A stretch of 64,000 nucleotides of DNA from Galactobacillus timonensis (GCF_900240265.1 NZ_LT964740.1:316780-380779); one strand, 5' to 3'; positions 1-7,735 are shown, counted from the stretch's first letter. The notes: generated by a model from the sequence alone, not told the origin. Numbers and translations: made by a program.

Positions 1-174
1 GCATTGGAAAAGTATTACTGGAAAGACCTTTTCTGGTCTGACAGCTACTTCCTGAGCACCGTATCTGAAACCACCGAAGAGGCTGTCAGAATCTATATCC
101 AGGAACAGGGAAAACGCGATAACGAAGGATATCGCCGTCAGGCAGGAAGAAGAAAGGCGGCTAACCCCGCCTAA
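1..174 (+). CDS. tnpA: IS200/IS605-family TnpA transposase, C-terminal part
   Basis: The window opens inside this gene; 57 residues remain in frame to a TAA stop. The segment LEKYYWKDLFWSDSYF followed by STVSETTEEAVRIYIQEQG is typical of the C-terminus of Y1 (HUH) transposases of IS200/IS605. The Tyr in RIYIQEQ matches the position of the family's catalytic tyrosine; the HUH histidines would lie upstream of the window. These enzymes move single-stranded DNA. Just past the stop lies a short palindrome (CAGCTTGAGCTG), as expected of a hairpin-bearing IS end. The insertion appears to have removed the end of the convergent glycosylase gene. Confidence 0.85.
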   Translation, partial: ALEKYYWKDLFWSDSYFLSTVSETTEEAVRIYIQEQGKRDNEGYRRQAGRRKAANPA

Positions 175-617
175 ACAGCTTGAGCTGCTATAGACGGGGT
201 ATGCGCCGCCACTAAATCAACGCTGTATTTCCCGATCAGCACCTTCAGCGTAATCTCCGGCATCAACGACAGCAGCCGCGCATGATATTCAGGCGCAACA
301 AACTTCCTCGGCGGCAGGTCGCCGCTCTTCCCCTTTCCGGGATAGTAGAAATCCATCGGCATGATCGCAACCGCTTCCGAATAGAAAACGGTGCTGTCAA
401 TGCCGAGCCACTGCATCAGCCGGTCACCGGACTGGTCATGAAACGGAATTCCGGACTCCTCCACCTTGCGTCCCGGCGCCTGGCCGACGATCAGGATCTT
501 TGCATGTTCATGAATCTGCCAGATGGGCGGGATACCGCGGGACGTATATGCAAGATTGCGGGGATCCTGCATGATTGTTTCCTGAATGTTCTTAAGAGCC
601 TCTGAAAAATCTGTCAT
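171..617 (-). pseudogene. Uracil-DNA glycosylase family protein, N-terminal fragment
   Basis: A UDG-superfamily protein that would remove uracil from DNA. The N-terminal glycosylase motif GQAPG and the following GIPFHDQSGDRLMQWLG region are present. The fragment ends at 148 residues, while the family is usually about 190, and the second catalytic motif (HPSPxN) is missing. The last residues (SIAAQAV) are read from the IS200 end, so the gene is truncated by that insertion. A separate piece with exactly the missing motif lies at 3680-3877. Probably inactive. Confidence 0.8.
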
Positions 618-720
618 AGGTCTGCCTTTCCGGGATTTACCTGCTCATGGGCAGGGGTGTATGTAAATCAGTATACGCCAACGCCTCAGTTCCTTCCCTG
701 TTGCTGACCGAGCCGAAAAA

Positions 721-738
721 TGTAAAATATATTTGACA
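721..738. promoter_or_regulatory. Operator 1 for the downstream XRE regulator
   Basis: The 18-bp near palindrome TGTAAAATATATTTGACA has the form TGTCAA-N6-TTGACA with one half-site mismatch. It overlaps the -35 hexamer of the promoter at 733-761. A second, better copy lies at 767-784. This placement suggests autorepression by the XRE protein at 1291-1500 (inference). Confidence 0.6.
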
Positions 739-761
739 CTCCGAAATACAGCGTCTATTCT
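733..761 (+). promoter_or_regulatory. Sigma-A-type promoter
   Basis: TTGACA (733-738), a 17-bp spacer, then TATTCT (756-761). It lies 39 bp upstream of the membrane-protein start and is sandwiched by the two operator-like palindromes. Confidence 0.65.
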
Positions 762-766
762 GTAGT

Positions 767-784
767 TGTCAACTATATTTGACA
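767..784. promoter_or_regulatory. Operator 2 for the downstream XRE regulator
   Basis: TGTCAACTATATTTGACA carries perfect TGTCAA/TTGACA arms around six bases. It sits just downstream of the -10 element and just before the ribosome binding site, so bound repressor would block early transcription. The centre-to-centre distance to operator 1 is 46 bp. Confidence 0.65.
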
Positions 785-799
785 CATTGGAGGACTGTC

Positions 800-1294
800 A
801 TGAAATATCTTGCCGGCTTTGCACTACCGTTTGTGATCATCCTGTTTCTGATGTATTTTATGCGCGGCCAGAAACCGGTCACGTATGATGAGCGGCAAAC
901 GTTTGTTCGCTCAACTGCCTATAAGTATGCACTGATTACCGGTGTACTTACCGGGTTTGCGGCGTCATTTCTGCTTGATCTGCGCCTTCTTCCGATGGAC
1001 GGCAGTTTTGCCCTGATTGCGGTCAGTTCTTTGATGATCTGTATCTACGTCGTCTATTCCATCTGGAAAGGTGTCTTCTTCGGCATTTCCGGAAGCTGGA
1101 AAAGATGGGCACTCGTCATATGCATCATCGGCGTCACCAATTTCTTCATCGGAATTACTAAGATTCTTCAGGAAGGGCTTCCGGAAGGAATCCTCACCAG
1201 CAACAACACCGATATCATCATGGGGACACTGTTTCTCATCATCTTTGCCGCAACAATTCTTTCCAGCAGAAAAATGAATGACGAGGATCAATGA
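800..1294 (+). CDS. Small integral membrane protein co-transcribed with an XRE regulator
   Basis: A 164-residue protein with about four hydrophobic spans and a short charged tail. The start at 800 is chosen because TTGGAGGA lies just in front of it; an earlier in-frame ATG at 779 falls inside the operator. Its stop overlaps the next gene's start in ATGA, so the two are translationally coupled. This arrangement (four-span membrane protein plus a roughly 70-residue Cro/CI-like regulator) is common in Firmicutes; the function is unknown. No enzyme motif is visible. Confidence 0.75.
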   Translation: MKYLAGFALPFVIILFLMYFMRGQKPVTYDERQTFVRSTAYKYALITGVLTGFAASFLLDLRLLPMDGSFALIAVSSLMICIYVVYSIWKGVFFGISGSWKRWALVICIIGVTNFFIGITKILQEGLPEGILTSNNTDIIMGTLFLIIFAATILSSRKMNDEDQ

Positions 1295-1500
1295 AAAACC
1301 TAAGACTTAAATCCGCAAGGACAGAAAAAAATCTATCCCAGCAGCAGCTGGCCGATCTTGTCGGCGTATCCAGGCAGACTATCAATGCCATCGAACAGGG
1401 CGACTATAACCCTACGATCCGGCTGTGCATCTCCATCTGTAAAGCTCTGGACAAAACACTGGACGATCTTTTCTGGGACCCGGATTCACGACGTTCCTAG
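1291..1500 (+). CDS. XRE-family HTH transcriptional regulator (69 aa)
   Basis: A single Cro/CI helix-turn-helix domain: SQQQLADLVGVSRQTINAIE forms the recognition unit. The length of about 69 residues fits the compact YozG/PBSX-like group. It overlaps the membrane-protein gene by four bases. The two TGTCAA-N6-TTGACA palindromes upstream are the likely binding sites. Confidence 0.85.
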   Translation: MKNLRLKSARTEKNLSQQQLADLVGVSRQTINAIEQGDYNPTIRLCISICKALDKTLDDLFWDPDSRRS

Positions 1501-1545
1501 CCTTTCTTTCAGCAACGAGATAAATTCAGGAACATCCCCCTGTTT

Positions 1546-2721
1546 TCAGAACAGGTTTATGAACACGGTAATAACAAGAGAATTGATAAAATCCGCAAAC
1601 AGACTGCCCACAATCGGAATCAGAAGATAGGCCTTGATCGAATTGCCATAGCGGTTGGTAATGGCAGACATGTTTGCCATCGCATTCGGCGTTGCGCCCA
1701 TGCCGAAGCCGCAGATGCCCGCCACAATGACAGCTGCATCATAATCGCCGCCCATGAGCCGGAATACGACAAAACGTGTATATACAAACATGAATACGGT
1801 CTGACAGCCCAGCAGCAGTACGAGCGGTCCCGCAAGATCCGCCAGCTGCCAGAATTTCAGCGTAATCATCGCGATGCCCAGAAACAGCGACAGACACAGG
1901 CTGCCGAATTCATTGATCTCATCCATATGAATGTTGAACGAATGCGTGTATTCACTGATGTTGCGGAACACTGCCGCCGCAATCATAGCACCGATATACA
2001 CCGGAAAGGTCATCCCCGTCCTGGAAAGCAGCCACGAAAGAACCGTTCCGATGCCTGCCGCAAGAATAATCTGGTAAACCGCCGGCGCATAGTCGGAAAG
2101 GGAAAGCTTTTCTTCCTTCTTCACCTGTTCACCTTCCTCCGTTTTCGGCGAAAGATGGTTCTTCTGAATCAGCGCATTGCCTAACGGCCCGCCCATGGAG
2201 GAACCTGCAATCAGGCCGAAGGTTGCGGCCGCTGTACACATCGTGGTCGCGCCGCTGACGCCAAAGTCTTCCAGCACCGGTCCGAAGGCACCGGCCGTCC
2301 CATGGCCGCCGACCATCGGAATGGATCCGGTCGTCAGGCCGATCAATGGTGACAGTCCCATGGCGGAAGCAGCGCCTACCGCAATCACATTCTGAAGCAC
2401 AATCAGGAAGATCACCAGAATCAGGAACACAGCCAGATCTTTCCCACCCTGCTTCAGCACCTTGAGATTTGCCTGAAAGCCGACCGATGTAAAAAAGAAC
2501 ACCATCGCAACTTCCCGCAGCGAATCATCAAAATCAATATCCATCAGATTCGTCACATGCAGAATGGTCGTAAGAATCGCAAACACAAAGCCGCCCGCAA
2601 CCGGAGCCGGAATGCAGAACGTCTTCAGAAACCTCACACGATTGCACAGCCATTGTCCGAAGAACAGCACCACCACCGCAACGGCAAGCGTCTGATACTG
2701 ATCGAGAGGAACCGACATCAC
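1546..2721 (-). CDS. gltS: Sodium/glutamate symporter
   Basis: A 391-residue, strongly hydrophobic protein with the GltS signatures: PAPVAGGF near residue 38 and the glycine-rich pore loop GSIPMVGGHGTAGAFGP near 130-150, followed by GSSMGGPLGNALI. GltS proteins bring glutamate in with Na+. The gene overlaps the upstream TAXI solute-binding gene by 4 bp, which is unusual because GltS normally works alone. Substrate identity in this pairing is unknown. Confidence 0.9.
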   Translation of the reverse strand: MMSVPLDQYQTLAVAVVVLFFGQWLCNRVRFLKTFCIPAPVAGGFVFAILTTILHVTNLMDIDFDDSLREVAMVFFFTSVGFQANLKVLKQGGKDLAVFLILVIFLIVLQNVIAVGAASAMGLSPLIGLTTGSIPMVGGHGTAGAFGPVLEDFGVSGATTMCTAAATFGLIAGSSMGGPLGNALIQKNHLSPKTEEGEQVKKEEKLSLSDYAPAVYQIILAAGIGTVLSWLLSRTGMTFPVYIGAMIAAAVFRNISEYTHSFNIHMDEINEFGSLCLSLFLGIAMITLKFWQLADLAGPLVLLLGCQTVFMFVYTRFVVFRLMGGDYDAAVIVAGICGFGMGATPNAMANMSAITNRYGNSIKAYLLIPIVGSLFADFINSLVITVFINLF

Positions 2722-3671
2722 TCATTTCCCCCAAGAGAGATACCGTTCTCTTTGTAATACCTCTCGGCACCGGAATGGAACGGGATCGTAATTCCTTCCA
2801 CCGCCGTCTCTTTCGTGATTTCTTCGCGCAGCCCGATCTGTTTTCCGATGTCATCAATACTGTCAAACAGCACGCGGCACATGCCGTATACCGCATCTTC
2901 CGGTGCCTCATCGGACGCCAGCAGAACTGCCTTTACACCCAGGGTTCTGACCTCGGATATCCCTTCATAGGTGCCGGCGGGAACCGTCGCTTCCACATAA
3001 CCGTCGAAGGTGTTGCGGATGCGTTCGATTTCGTCATCGGACAGCGACAGGAGGCGAATCGCAGAAGCATTGTCCGCATAGATCTGTACCGGGGCTCCGG
3101 CAGTGATGAACATCGCGTCAATACTTCCATCGAGAAGATGACTCATTGCGTCGCTGTAATCATAATTTTCCATCTGGATATTGCCGCTCTGCAGACCGAC
3201 GGATGACAGAATCTGTCTGGCGTTGCGCTCGGTTCCGCTGTCTTCCTGTCCGATGGATATCGTCCTATTTTCGAGATCATCGAGACTCTCGATATCGGAA
3301 TTCTTCAGAACAGCGATCTGCACATCCTCCGTCCATAACGATGCGACAGCGGAATATCCCTGATAGGCATTGTCAGAGTCCCCCGTCAGCTCTTCTCCGT
3401 AATACATCTCATTGGTGACATCGCTCTGGGCAATTCCCACCTGGATATAGCCTTCGGAAAGAAGACGGATATTGGCCGCACTGCCTGACGTCTCCTTGAC
3501 CTGGAGCGTATAGTTTTTGTCATTTTCATTGGCAGCTTCACTCAGCAGCGTACCAAAAACGTAATAAAGTCCGCTTGAATCCGCCGTCCCAAAGCGAATG
3601 GTCTGCCTACTGACACAGCCTGTCAGTAAAGAAGCCAGCAATACTGCTGTGATCCATCGTTTCATCTTCAT
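2718..3671 (-). CDS. TAXI-family TRAP-type solute-binding lipoprotein
   Basis: 317 residues with a lipoprotein signal (LLASLLTGC, Cys about residue 19) and the TAXI core: FGTADSSGLYYVFGTLLSE, then ETSGSAANIRLLSEG and GIAQSD. TAXI proteins capture small carboxylates for TRAP transporters, which need large and small membrane subunits (DctM/DctQ). None is seen here; instead the stop overlaps the gltS start by 4 bp. I infer a binding-protein-assisted GltS system. Confidence 0.88.
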   Translation of the reverse strand: MKMKRWITAVLLASLLTGCVSRQTIRFGTADSSGLYYVFGTLLSEAANENDKNYTLQVKETSGSAANIRLLSEGYIQVGIAQSDVTNEMYYGEELTGDSDNAYQGYSAVASLWTEDVQIAVLKNSDIESLDDLENRTISIGQEDSGTERNARQILSSVGLQSGNIQMENYDYSDAMSHLLDGSIDAMFITAGAPVQIYADNASAIRLLSLSDDEIERIRNTFDGYVEATVPAGTYEGISEVRTLGVKAVLLASDEAPEDAVYGMCRVLFDSIDDIGKQIGLREEITKETAVEGITIPFHSGAERYYKENGISLGGNE

Positions 3672-3679
3672 TCCCCCCG

Positions 3680-3877
3680 CTATCTCTTATATATTATCCC
3701 AGACAACCGTTGTCTAAGGGCCGGTATCGTTTCCTCGAGAAACCACGGATTGCTTCTGCGCCAGCCCTGATTCAGGGGGCTTGGATGCGTAATGGGGAAA
3801 AAACGTGAAAGATAGTCCACATAATGCCGCACCGTTTCCTTAAGATTCTGTTTCTGTCTGTCCTTGTGATAAACCAA
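3680..3877 (-). pseudogene. Uracil-DNA glycosylase family protein, C-terminal fragment
   Basis: The fragment contains FPITHPSPLNQGWRRSNPWF followed by LEETIPALRQRL. This matches the C-terminal catalytic block (HPSPxN, then a KNPWFE-like stretch) of the UDG family. It is preceded by an in-frame TAA, so only a TTG could start it, and no N-terminal half precedes it. It supplies what the 171-617 fragment lacks, but the two pieces are in the wrong order for a simple split gene, so either a rearrangement happened or these are two different broken copies. Confidence 0.75.
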
Positions 3878-4220
3878 AGCTTTTTATCCTTTCCTGATCA
3901 TTCATTTCTGATACGGAGAAAACCATCTCAGGACCATATTTCCAAAACAGAACTGGCAGCCCTTTTCATAATTCTTCGGCGGCATCCATCCGTAACAGAA
4001 ATTATAGGTTCTGCGGATAATACATGCGCCGGATCATGTGTCAGATCCACATCCAAAACAGCCCAACATACAAACACGGATGCGCATCCGCGTATCCGTG
4101 TGGTCAAACTTTCAGAACCTTCTTGTTGGGGCCCTTTCTGCCCGCCGCTAACAAGGGTTTCGGACTTATCCAGCGCAACAACCTGATAGGCTGACATAAT
4201 AAACACGGTTTTTGACCAGC
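3878..4220. other. Unassigned stretch with nested inverted repeat
   Basis: No convincing gene. Short open frames exist on both strands (for example 3928-4206 minus), but none has a good ribosome binding site or a recognisable domain. The stretch holds a nested inverted repeat: CCCAACA (4062-4068) pairs with TGTTGGG (4124-4130) and encloses ACACGGAT (4074-4081) pairing with ATCCGTGT (4094-4101). Confidence 0.4.
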
Positions 4221-4266
4221 CTCAGAGGTTTTATCTGCGAGATAAAAAGGGTCTCTGAGTTTTTTT
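4221..4266 (+). terminator. Rho-independent terminator
   Basis: Two-part stem: CTCAGAG (4221-4227) with CTCTGAG (4253-4259), and TTTTATCT (4229-4236) with AGATAAAA (4240-4247), loop GCG, followed by a run of T from 4260. The gene it once served is not evident. Confidence 0.7.
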
Positions 4267-4752
4267 CCTTTCTAGCTGCAGACATTATAAAAAGCAGATC
4301 AGGGACACTCAATCTGATCTGCCAATGACAATTTCATATGAGCGTAACAGGAGGATCCTCGGGGTTGCTTCTTAAACATGATTCCCTCAAATAACGAACT
4401 CAAACATACTGCCGCAGAACATCCTCATGGCCCTGCACAGTTAGTATCCACATCGGACGAACTTCATGAAATGTTACTGTTACAGGAAGCTGTCTTTGCA
4501 GTGATAGAGATACAGCGGCAGACCGACGAAACTTTGGAAAAATCTCAAACGCATGCATCGGCTTCCGAAATCTGCATGATTGACCTTTCATTTACTGCCT
4601 TGCCGGAACTCGAGTAGCCCATATAGAACTGATAAGATTCACCAGCCAGGCCGTTATTCAAAGAAGCACACCTTCATGCAAAATGTGAAGGATCTCTCAA
4701 GAAGCTTTACTTTCCATCAATAAACAGGCATTGATACCGGTGGTAACTGCAG
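4267..4752. other. Stretch without a supported gene
   Basis: An open frame of 79 codons (4378-4617 plus) has no clear ribosome binding site and no recognisable family. A small hairpin CCTTCA...TGAAGG lies near 4670-4690 without a T-run. I see nothing else. Confidence 0.4.
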
Positions 4753-5076
4753 TCATAAATAATTGGATCTGTTCTGAAAGTCATGTAGAAATCTGCGAAC
4801 TTCCATGACGGGACCATCTTCAGTGTCATAAACGACATAATAAACTCCGTATTTTTCAACCTGGATTTTATAGTACGGATGCTTTCTATCATGTCTGGAA
4901 GGAAACTTCTGATATGCACCAGGCAGGGATTCAGATCTATTGAGAATTGCTTTCTCAGTCTTATCAACAAGACGATCTGCAGCCTCCGGATTGTTTAGAA
5001 CAGTCGATATATACACTGCTGCATTCCGAAGGTCTTCCTGAAATAGCGGGAGATAAATCAACCTGTATTTACTCAT
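4753..5076 (-). CDS. RelE/ParE-family toxin
   Basis: A 107-residue protein with the RelE/ParE fold signature: YLPLFQEDLRNAAVYISTVL at the N-terminus, AADRLVDKTEKAI in the helical hairpin, and YGVYYVVYDTEDGPVMEVRRFLH as the C-terminal beta-strands. Such toxins inhibit gyrase or cleave mRNA on ribosomes. The start overlaps the end of the antitoxin gene by 8 bp, the usual antitoxin-first order. Confidence 0.85.
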   Translation of the reverse strand: MSKYRLIYLPLFQEDLRNAAVYISTVLNNPEAADRLVDKTEKAILNRSESLPGAYQKFPSRHDRKHPYYKIQVEKYGVYYVVYDTEDGPVMEVRRFLHDFQNRSNYL

Positions 5077-5329
5077 GCAGAGATTTCCTTACACTGCTGA
5101 ATGCCTCATCATGTGTCAAGCGTTGATCCGTTGTCTCTGCCTGATGATCCGCTTCATCCAATGCATATTCAATCGGGTCAGTAAGTCTGGAGTATTCTTC
5201 GATACTCATTACGACCATTGTTCCGTAGCCATTTTTTGTCAGAAAGACAGGGTTGCCGGCATTTACAGTTTTTTCAATATCGGAGAATTTATTTCTTAAA
5301 TCAGATACAGGTCTAATATCAAGAGGCAT
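5069..5329 (-). CDS. Phd/YefM-family antitoxin
   Basis: An 86-residue protein: DIRPVSDLRNKFSDIEKTVN followed by GNPVFLTKNGYGTMVVMSIEEYSRL, the Phd/YefM DNA-binding half. The variable C-terminus (after about residue 55) should bind the ParE-like toxin encoded just downstream with an 8-bp overlap. A purine-rich ribosome binding site (AAAGGAG) precedes the start. Such antitoxins usually repress their own promoter. Confidence 0.85.
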   Translation of the reverse strand: MPLDIRPVSDLRNKFSDIEKTVNAGNPVFLTKNGYGTMVVMSIEEYSRLTDPIEYALDEADHQAETTDQRLTHDEAFSSVRKSLHE

Positions 5330-5594
5330 AATTTCGATCTCCTTTGTGAAGTTATTTTATCATAATTACGCCATAATGCAGTGGTACAACAATAGATTCA
5401 GCTTACCCAGAGAGTAGTCCGGGCAGTTTTCCCTGTTCATCAGTTACTGTGCATCCAGGGTCCCGTTCGTATGGTAGAACGGTGAATATACAAAATCAGT
5501 AGAATCAAGAAATACTCCGGTCAGAGTTCCCTGCGCAGGATGAACAAGATAAGGAAAATCAAGCACCGGGCTGCACAGCAGAAATATGATTGCG
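5330..5594. other. Gene-free stretch with decayed coding sequence
   Basis: On the minus strand an open stretch ends in HTNGTLDAQ-stop near 5450 and runs on from the tape-measure remnant to its right. It has no start and no recognisable family. It is probably further prophage debris. Confidence 0.35.
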
Positions 5595-5809
5595 AAACCC
5601 TCTTACCGTTGCATCGATCGCTTCTCTCAGGTGCTTCTGTTTCTGTGCCAGAAGATCTGCATTGCCCGGATCCATCTTCAGGAGCGTGTTCACGTCCTTA
5701 AGATGGACTGAGTATCCCGGATCTCCTTGTTCACACCTTTCAAGGCGTTGGAGAGCTTAGTCGTATCGCCATCCAGCTCGATTGTGATTTCTTTAATACG
5801 ATCTGCCAT
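5595..5809 (-). pseudogene. Phage tail tape-measure protein, N-terminal remnant (frameshifted)
   Basis: From ATG at 5809 the minus strand reads MADRIKEITIELDGDTTKLS then NALKGVNKEIRDTQ, which is the well-known N-terminus of Siphovirus-like tape-measure proteins. The frame then breaks near 5701. In the next frame it resumes as KDVNTLLKMDPGNADLLAQK then QKHLREAID, the expected continuation. A single-base deletion explains the break. Only about 70 codons remain of a gene that usually exceeds 600. It shows that a prophage once occupied this place. Confidence 0.75.
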
Positions 5810-5908
5810 AGACTGCCCCCTTCATGGCATGAAAAAACCAGAGCACCACGCAAATGGATGTTCTGGTCCACGGAAAATATGCTTCTATCTATTTGCTTCT
5901 ATCTATTC

Positions 5909-6265
5909 TCAGGTATTCGTTTCGGGATTTTCTTCTTCGTAATCTCCCTCACTCAAACCTTTTTGCTGATCTCGTCCCTGATAGATGATGTCAAGAACAG
6001 AAACCTCTTTTCTATCTTCATATATTATGAAGTAGATGTAATAGTTCTTGACACTGATCCGGCGAAATCCCATTTCTCCCCAAGGGTTCTCCGGAATTGT
6101 TTTCACAGTTGCTGCTCTGTAGGAAAGCTCTTCAATCGCGTTCAGGGATGCTTCTACATGTCCCTCTGCCGCCGATACATTCATAATATTCCGGGCAATA
6201 TATAAGGCAATATCACGCATTGATTCTTCTGCTTGTTTTGTAATATTAACCTTATAAGAGTCCAT
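5909..6265 (-). CDS. RelE/ParE-family toxin
   Basis: A 118-residue protein with a ParE-like layout: YKVNITKQAEESMRDIALYI, then a long helix, and FRRISVKNYYIYFIIYEDRK as the core beta-strands. It overlaps the upstream RelB/DinJ-like antitoxin by 14 bp. The acidic C-terminal tail (SEGDYEEENPETNT) is not typical and may be a relaxed extension. It is not closely similar to the toxin at 4753-5076. Confidence 0.82.
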   Translation of the reverse strand: MDSYKVNITKQAEESMRDIALYIARNIMNVSAAEGHVEASLNAIEELSYRAATVKTIPENPWGEMGFRRISVKNYYIYFIIYEDRKEVSVLDIIYQGRDQQKGLSEGDYEEENPETNT

Positions 6266-6566
6266 GCAGCTCCCCCATTATCCTCTTGCGAACATCCTCT
6301 ACAGACGAAACTTCTCCATGATCTGCCTGGCGAAGGCCTTCTGCCATTCTTGCGTTGAACTCTTCACGTGACATCTCGCTCAGTGCCTTCGGAGCCTGCA
6401 CATTCCTTGATGGTTGAAATGGAAGGCCGTTGTCCGTAATGATCTGTCTGTAGAACATGTTGATCGCTACAGAGGAGGGGATACCCATACCTTTTAAAAT
6501 ATTTTCTGCCTTTTCTTTGACATCAGGTTCTACCCTTGCAATAACATTCGCCGTTCTTGTTGCCAT
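6252..6566 (-). CDS. RelB/DinJ-family antitoxin
   Basis: A 104-residue protein: TANVIARVEPDVKEKAENIL then KGMGIPSSVAINMFYRQII is the ribbon-helix-helix N-terminus of RelB/DinJ antitoxins. The C-terminal half (EEFNARMAEGLRQADHGEVS) wraps the toxin. Its start has an AAGGAGG ribosome binding site (about 6574-6580). It is the first gene of the second toxin-antitoxin pair. Confidence 0.87.
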   Translation of the reverse strand: MATRTANVIARVEPDVKEKAENILKGMGIPSSVAINMFYRQIITDNGLPFQPSRNVQAPKALSEMSREEFNARMAEGLRQADHGEVSSVEDVRKRIMGELHGLL

Positions 6567-6751
6567 ACGATCAACCTCCTTACATTCTTTCTATGAGGAT
6601 AATAACGTATTGTATATCGCTTCGCAATCGCTTTGAATGCATTTGTCAGAACGAATCGAAGTCCTCCTGTGTCGCCACCTGCCGGTACTCCTCGTCGCAA
6701 AGGTCATTCCCAGGCTCAATGATCATATCCACTTCGGGACAGCCCGGTAAG

Positions 6752-6982
6752 TCACTGCAACTCCTTTTGCGTCACAGACGGACTATTAGCAATTGCATTG
6801 CGGATCTTATCTGTATTGGCCAGTTCCGTTTCCGAAACGTCATTATGATTCATTTCATGGCTGGCATTGTATGGTTCTTGGTTAGTTTCTTGGCTAGTTT
6901 CTTGGCTGGTTTCTTGGCTAGTCTCTCCATCCTGGCGATTCGTATTATTGTTATGACCCCATTTTAATTTTCAGACACATCA
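6752..6982 (-). pseudogene. C-terminal remnant of an AlbA_2/Schlafen-type ATP-binding protein
   Basis: The minus strand reads GETSQETSQETSQETNQEP, a Glu-Thr repeat linker, then NTDKIRNAIANSPSVTQKEL and a stop. This matches the layout of the BREX-locus protein at 41465-42967: an ET-rich linker followed by a winged helix (DAEKNALSVLAEHPDMTQKE). The catalytic N-terminal domain is missing, and the winged helix is cut after its first helices. It lies just downstream of a brxA-like remnant. Confidence 0.6.
6873..6925. repeat. 12-bp tandem repeat in the remnant linker
   Basis: About four copies of a unit close to GTTTCTTGGCTA on the plus strand, encoding the (E-T-S-Q)n linker on the minus strand. 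Confidence 0.7.
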
Positions 6983-7112
6983 TCTTGACAGACCAGATAG
7001 TGATTATTCGAATCTCTTCGCGATCCACCAATTGATGCAGAGCATGGCATTTCATTCTATGGCTGAAGTTTTCAAGAATTTGCTGCCTGATTTCCTGCGA
7101 AAAGGGCGTGTT

Positions 7113-7212
7113 ATAAGGATCTGTCCTTCCACAAGCATACTGATCTCTTTGCGAAATTCCGGGAACCAGAATACATGTTTTACTCCGCGGTACTATATGG
7201 TAGGTTCTTCAT
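7113..7212 (-). pseudogene. brxA (DUF1819) N-terminal remnant
   Basis: From ATG at 7212 the frame gives MKNLPYSTA and then a stop. Shifted by one base it continues as GVKHVFWFPEFRKEISMLVE. This resembles the BrxA start in this window (SAGAVKFAFWFQEFRKEVEL). It overlaps the stop of the XRE regulator upstream, the same gene order as the intact BREX operon. Beyond about 7113 the similarity is lost; a further minus-strand open stretch (PYNTPFSQEIRQQILENF) is not recognised. Confidence 0.6.
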
Positions 7213-7463
7213 GGACGCACCTCATTCTGACCGGAAGGCGTATTAGAATTAACATTCTTCTTCGGAGAAACAAACTCCATAATGTCACCGATGTCGCACT
7301 GCAGATACGTGCAAATCCTGTCCAGAATCTCCAGTGAGATATAGTCGTTCTTCCCCAGCTTTGCCAGTGAGTTCGTGCTCATATCGACAGCATCGCGAAG
7401 TTCTGTACGCTTCATGCCCTTATCAATTAACATTTTCCAGAGTTTGTTATAGCTTACAGCCAT
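7209..7463 (-). CDS. XRE-family HTH regulator related to the BREX regulator
   Basis: An 84-residue protein starting MAVSYNKLWKMLIDKGMKRT. It resembles the BREX-adjacent regulator at 51581-51796 (MRLSYNKLWKLLIDKGMKKK) over its whole HTH: both have LWK-LLIDKGMK, an N(T/S)LAKLGKN- or NTVARMGKN-like turn, and CDIGDI at the end. The start at 7463 is preferred over longer readings because it aligns with the relative. Downstream lies a brxA remnant and upstream a three-hairpin element, both as in the intact locus. Confidence 0.8.
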   Translation of the reverse strand: MAVSYNKLWKMLIDKGMKRTELRDAVDMSTNSLAKLGKNDYISLEILDRICTYLQCDIGDIMEFVSPKKNVNSNTPSGQNEVRP

Positions 7464-7644
7464 TATCGTATTTCCATCATGAATTCGTACTTTGCAGAAC
7501 AAAATACATTCTTTTCCTTTTTATCAATATAACACCTGTGATGTATCCTCACATTACAAAGATTTGTATTTGCAAATCCAGAATCATCGAGATGGCACTC
7601 ATCATCGCCTCTCACAAACTTCAGCCAAACAATTACTTGAGTTA

Positions 7645-7735
7645 CTGTGCGAGCAGTGTCTTTGTAATACAAAGCCAATTTTTGCTCGTTGCGGAAGCAC
7701 CCCCAATCCCCTTGAACATCTCCTGCGGAGATGGC
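7645..7735. ncRNA. Three-hairpin structured element, copy 1
   Basis: Hairpin 1 CTTTGTAATACAAAG (7660-7674). Hairpin 2 is a weaker stem around TTGCGG-AAGCA-CCCCCAA (7689-7707). Hairpin 3 ATCTCCTGCGGAGAT (7718-7732). The conserved linker CAATCCCCTTGAAC lies between hairpins 2 and 3. A second copy is at 52003-52098 with different stem sequences that still pair. The strand and the type (RNA or DNA element) are not settled. It lies about 180 bp upstream of the XRE gene at 7463. Confidence 0.5.

Noticed and set aside
4378..4617. 79-codon open frame on the plus strand
   Set aside because: No ribosome binding site, no recognisable family, and an equally open frame on the other strand.
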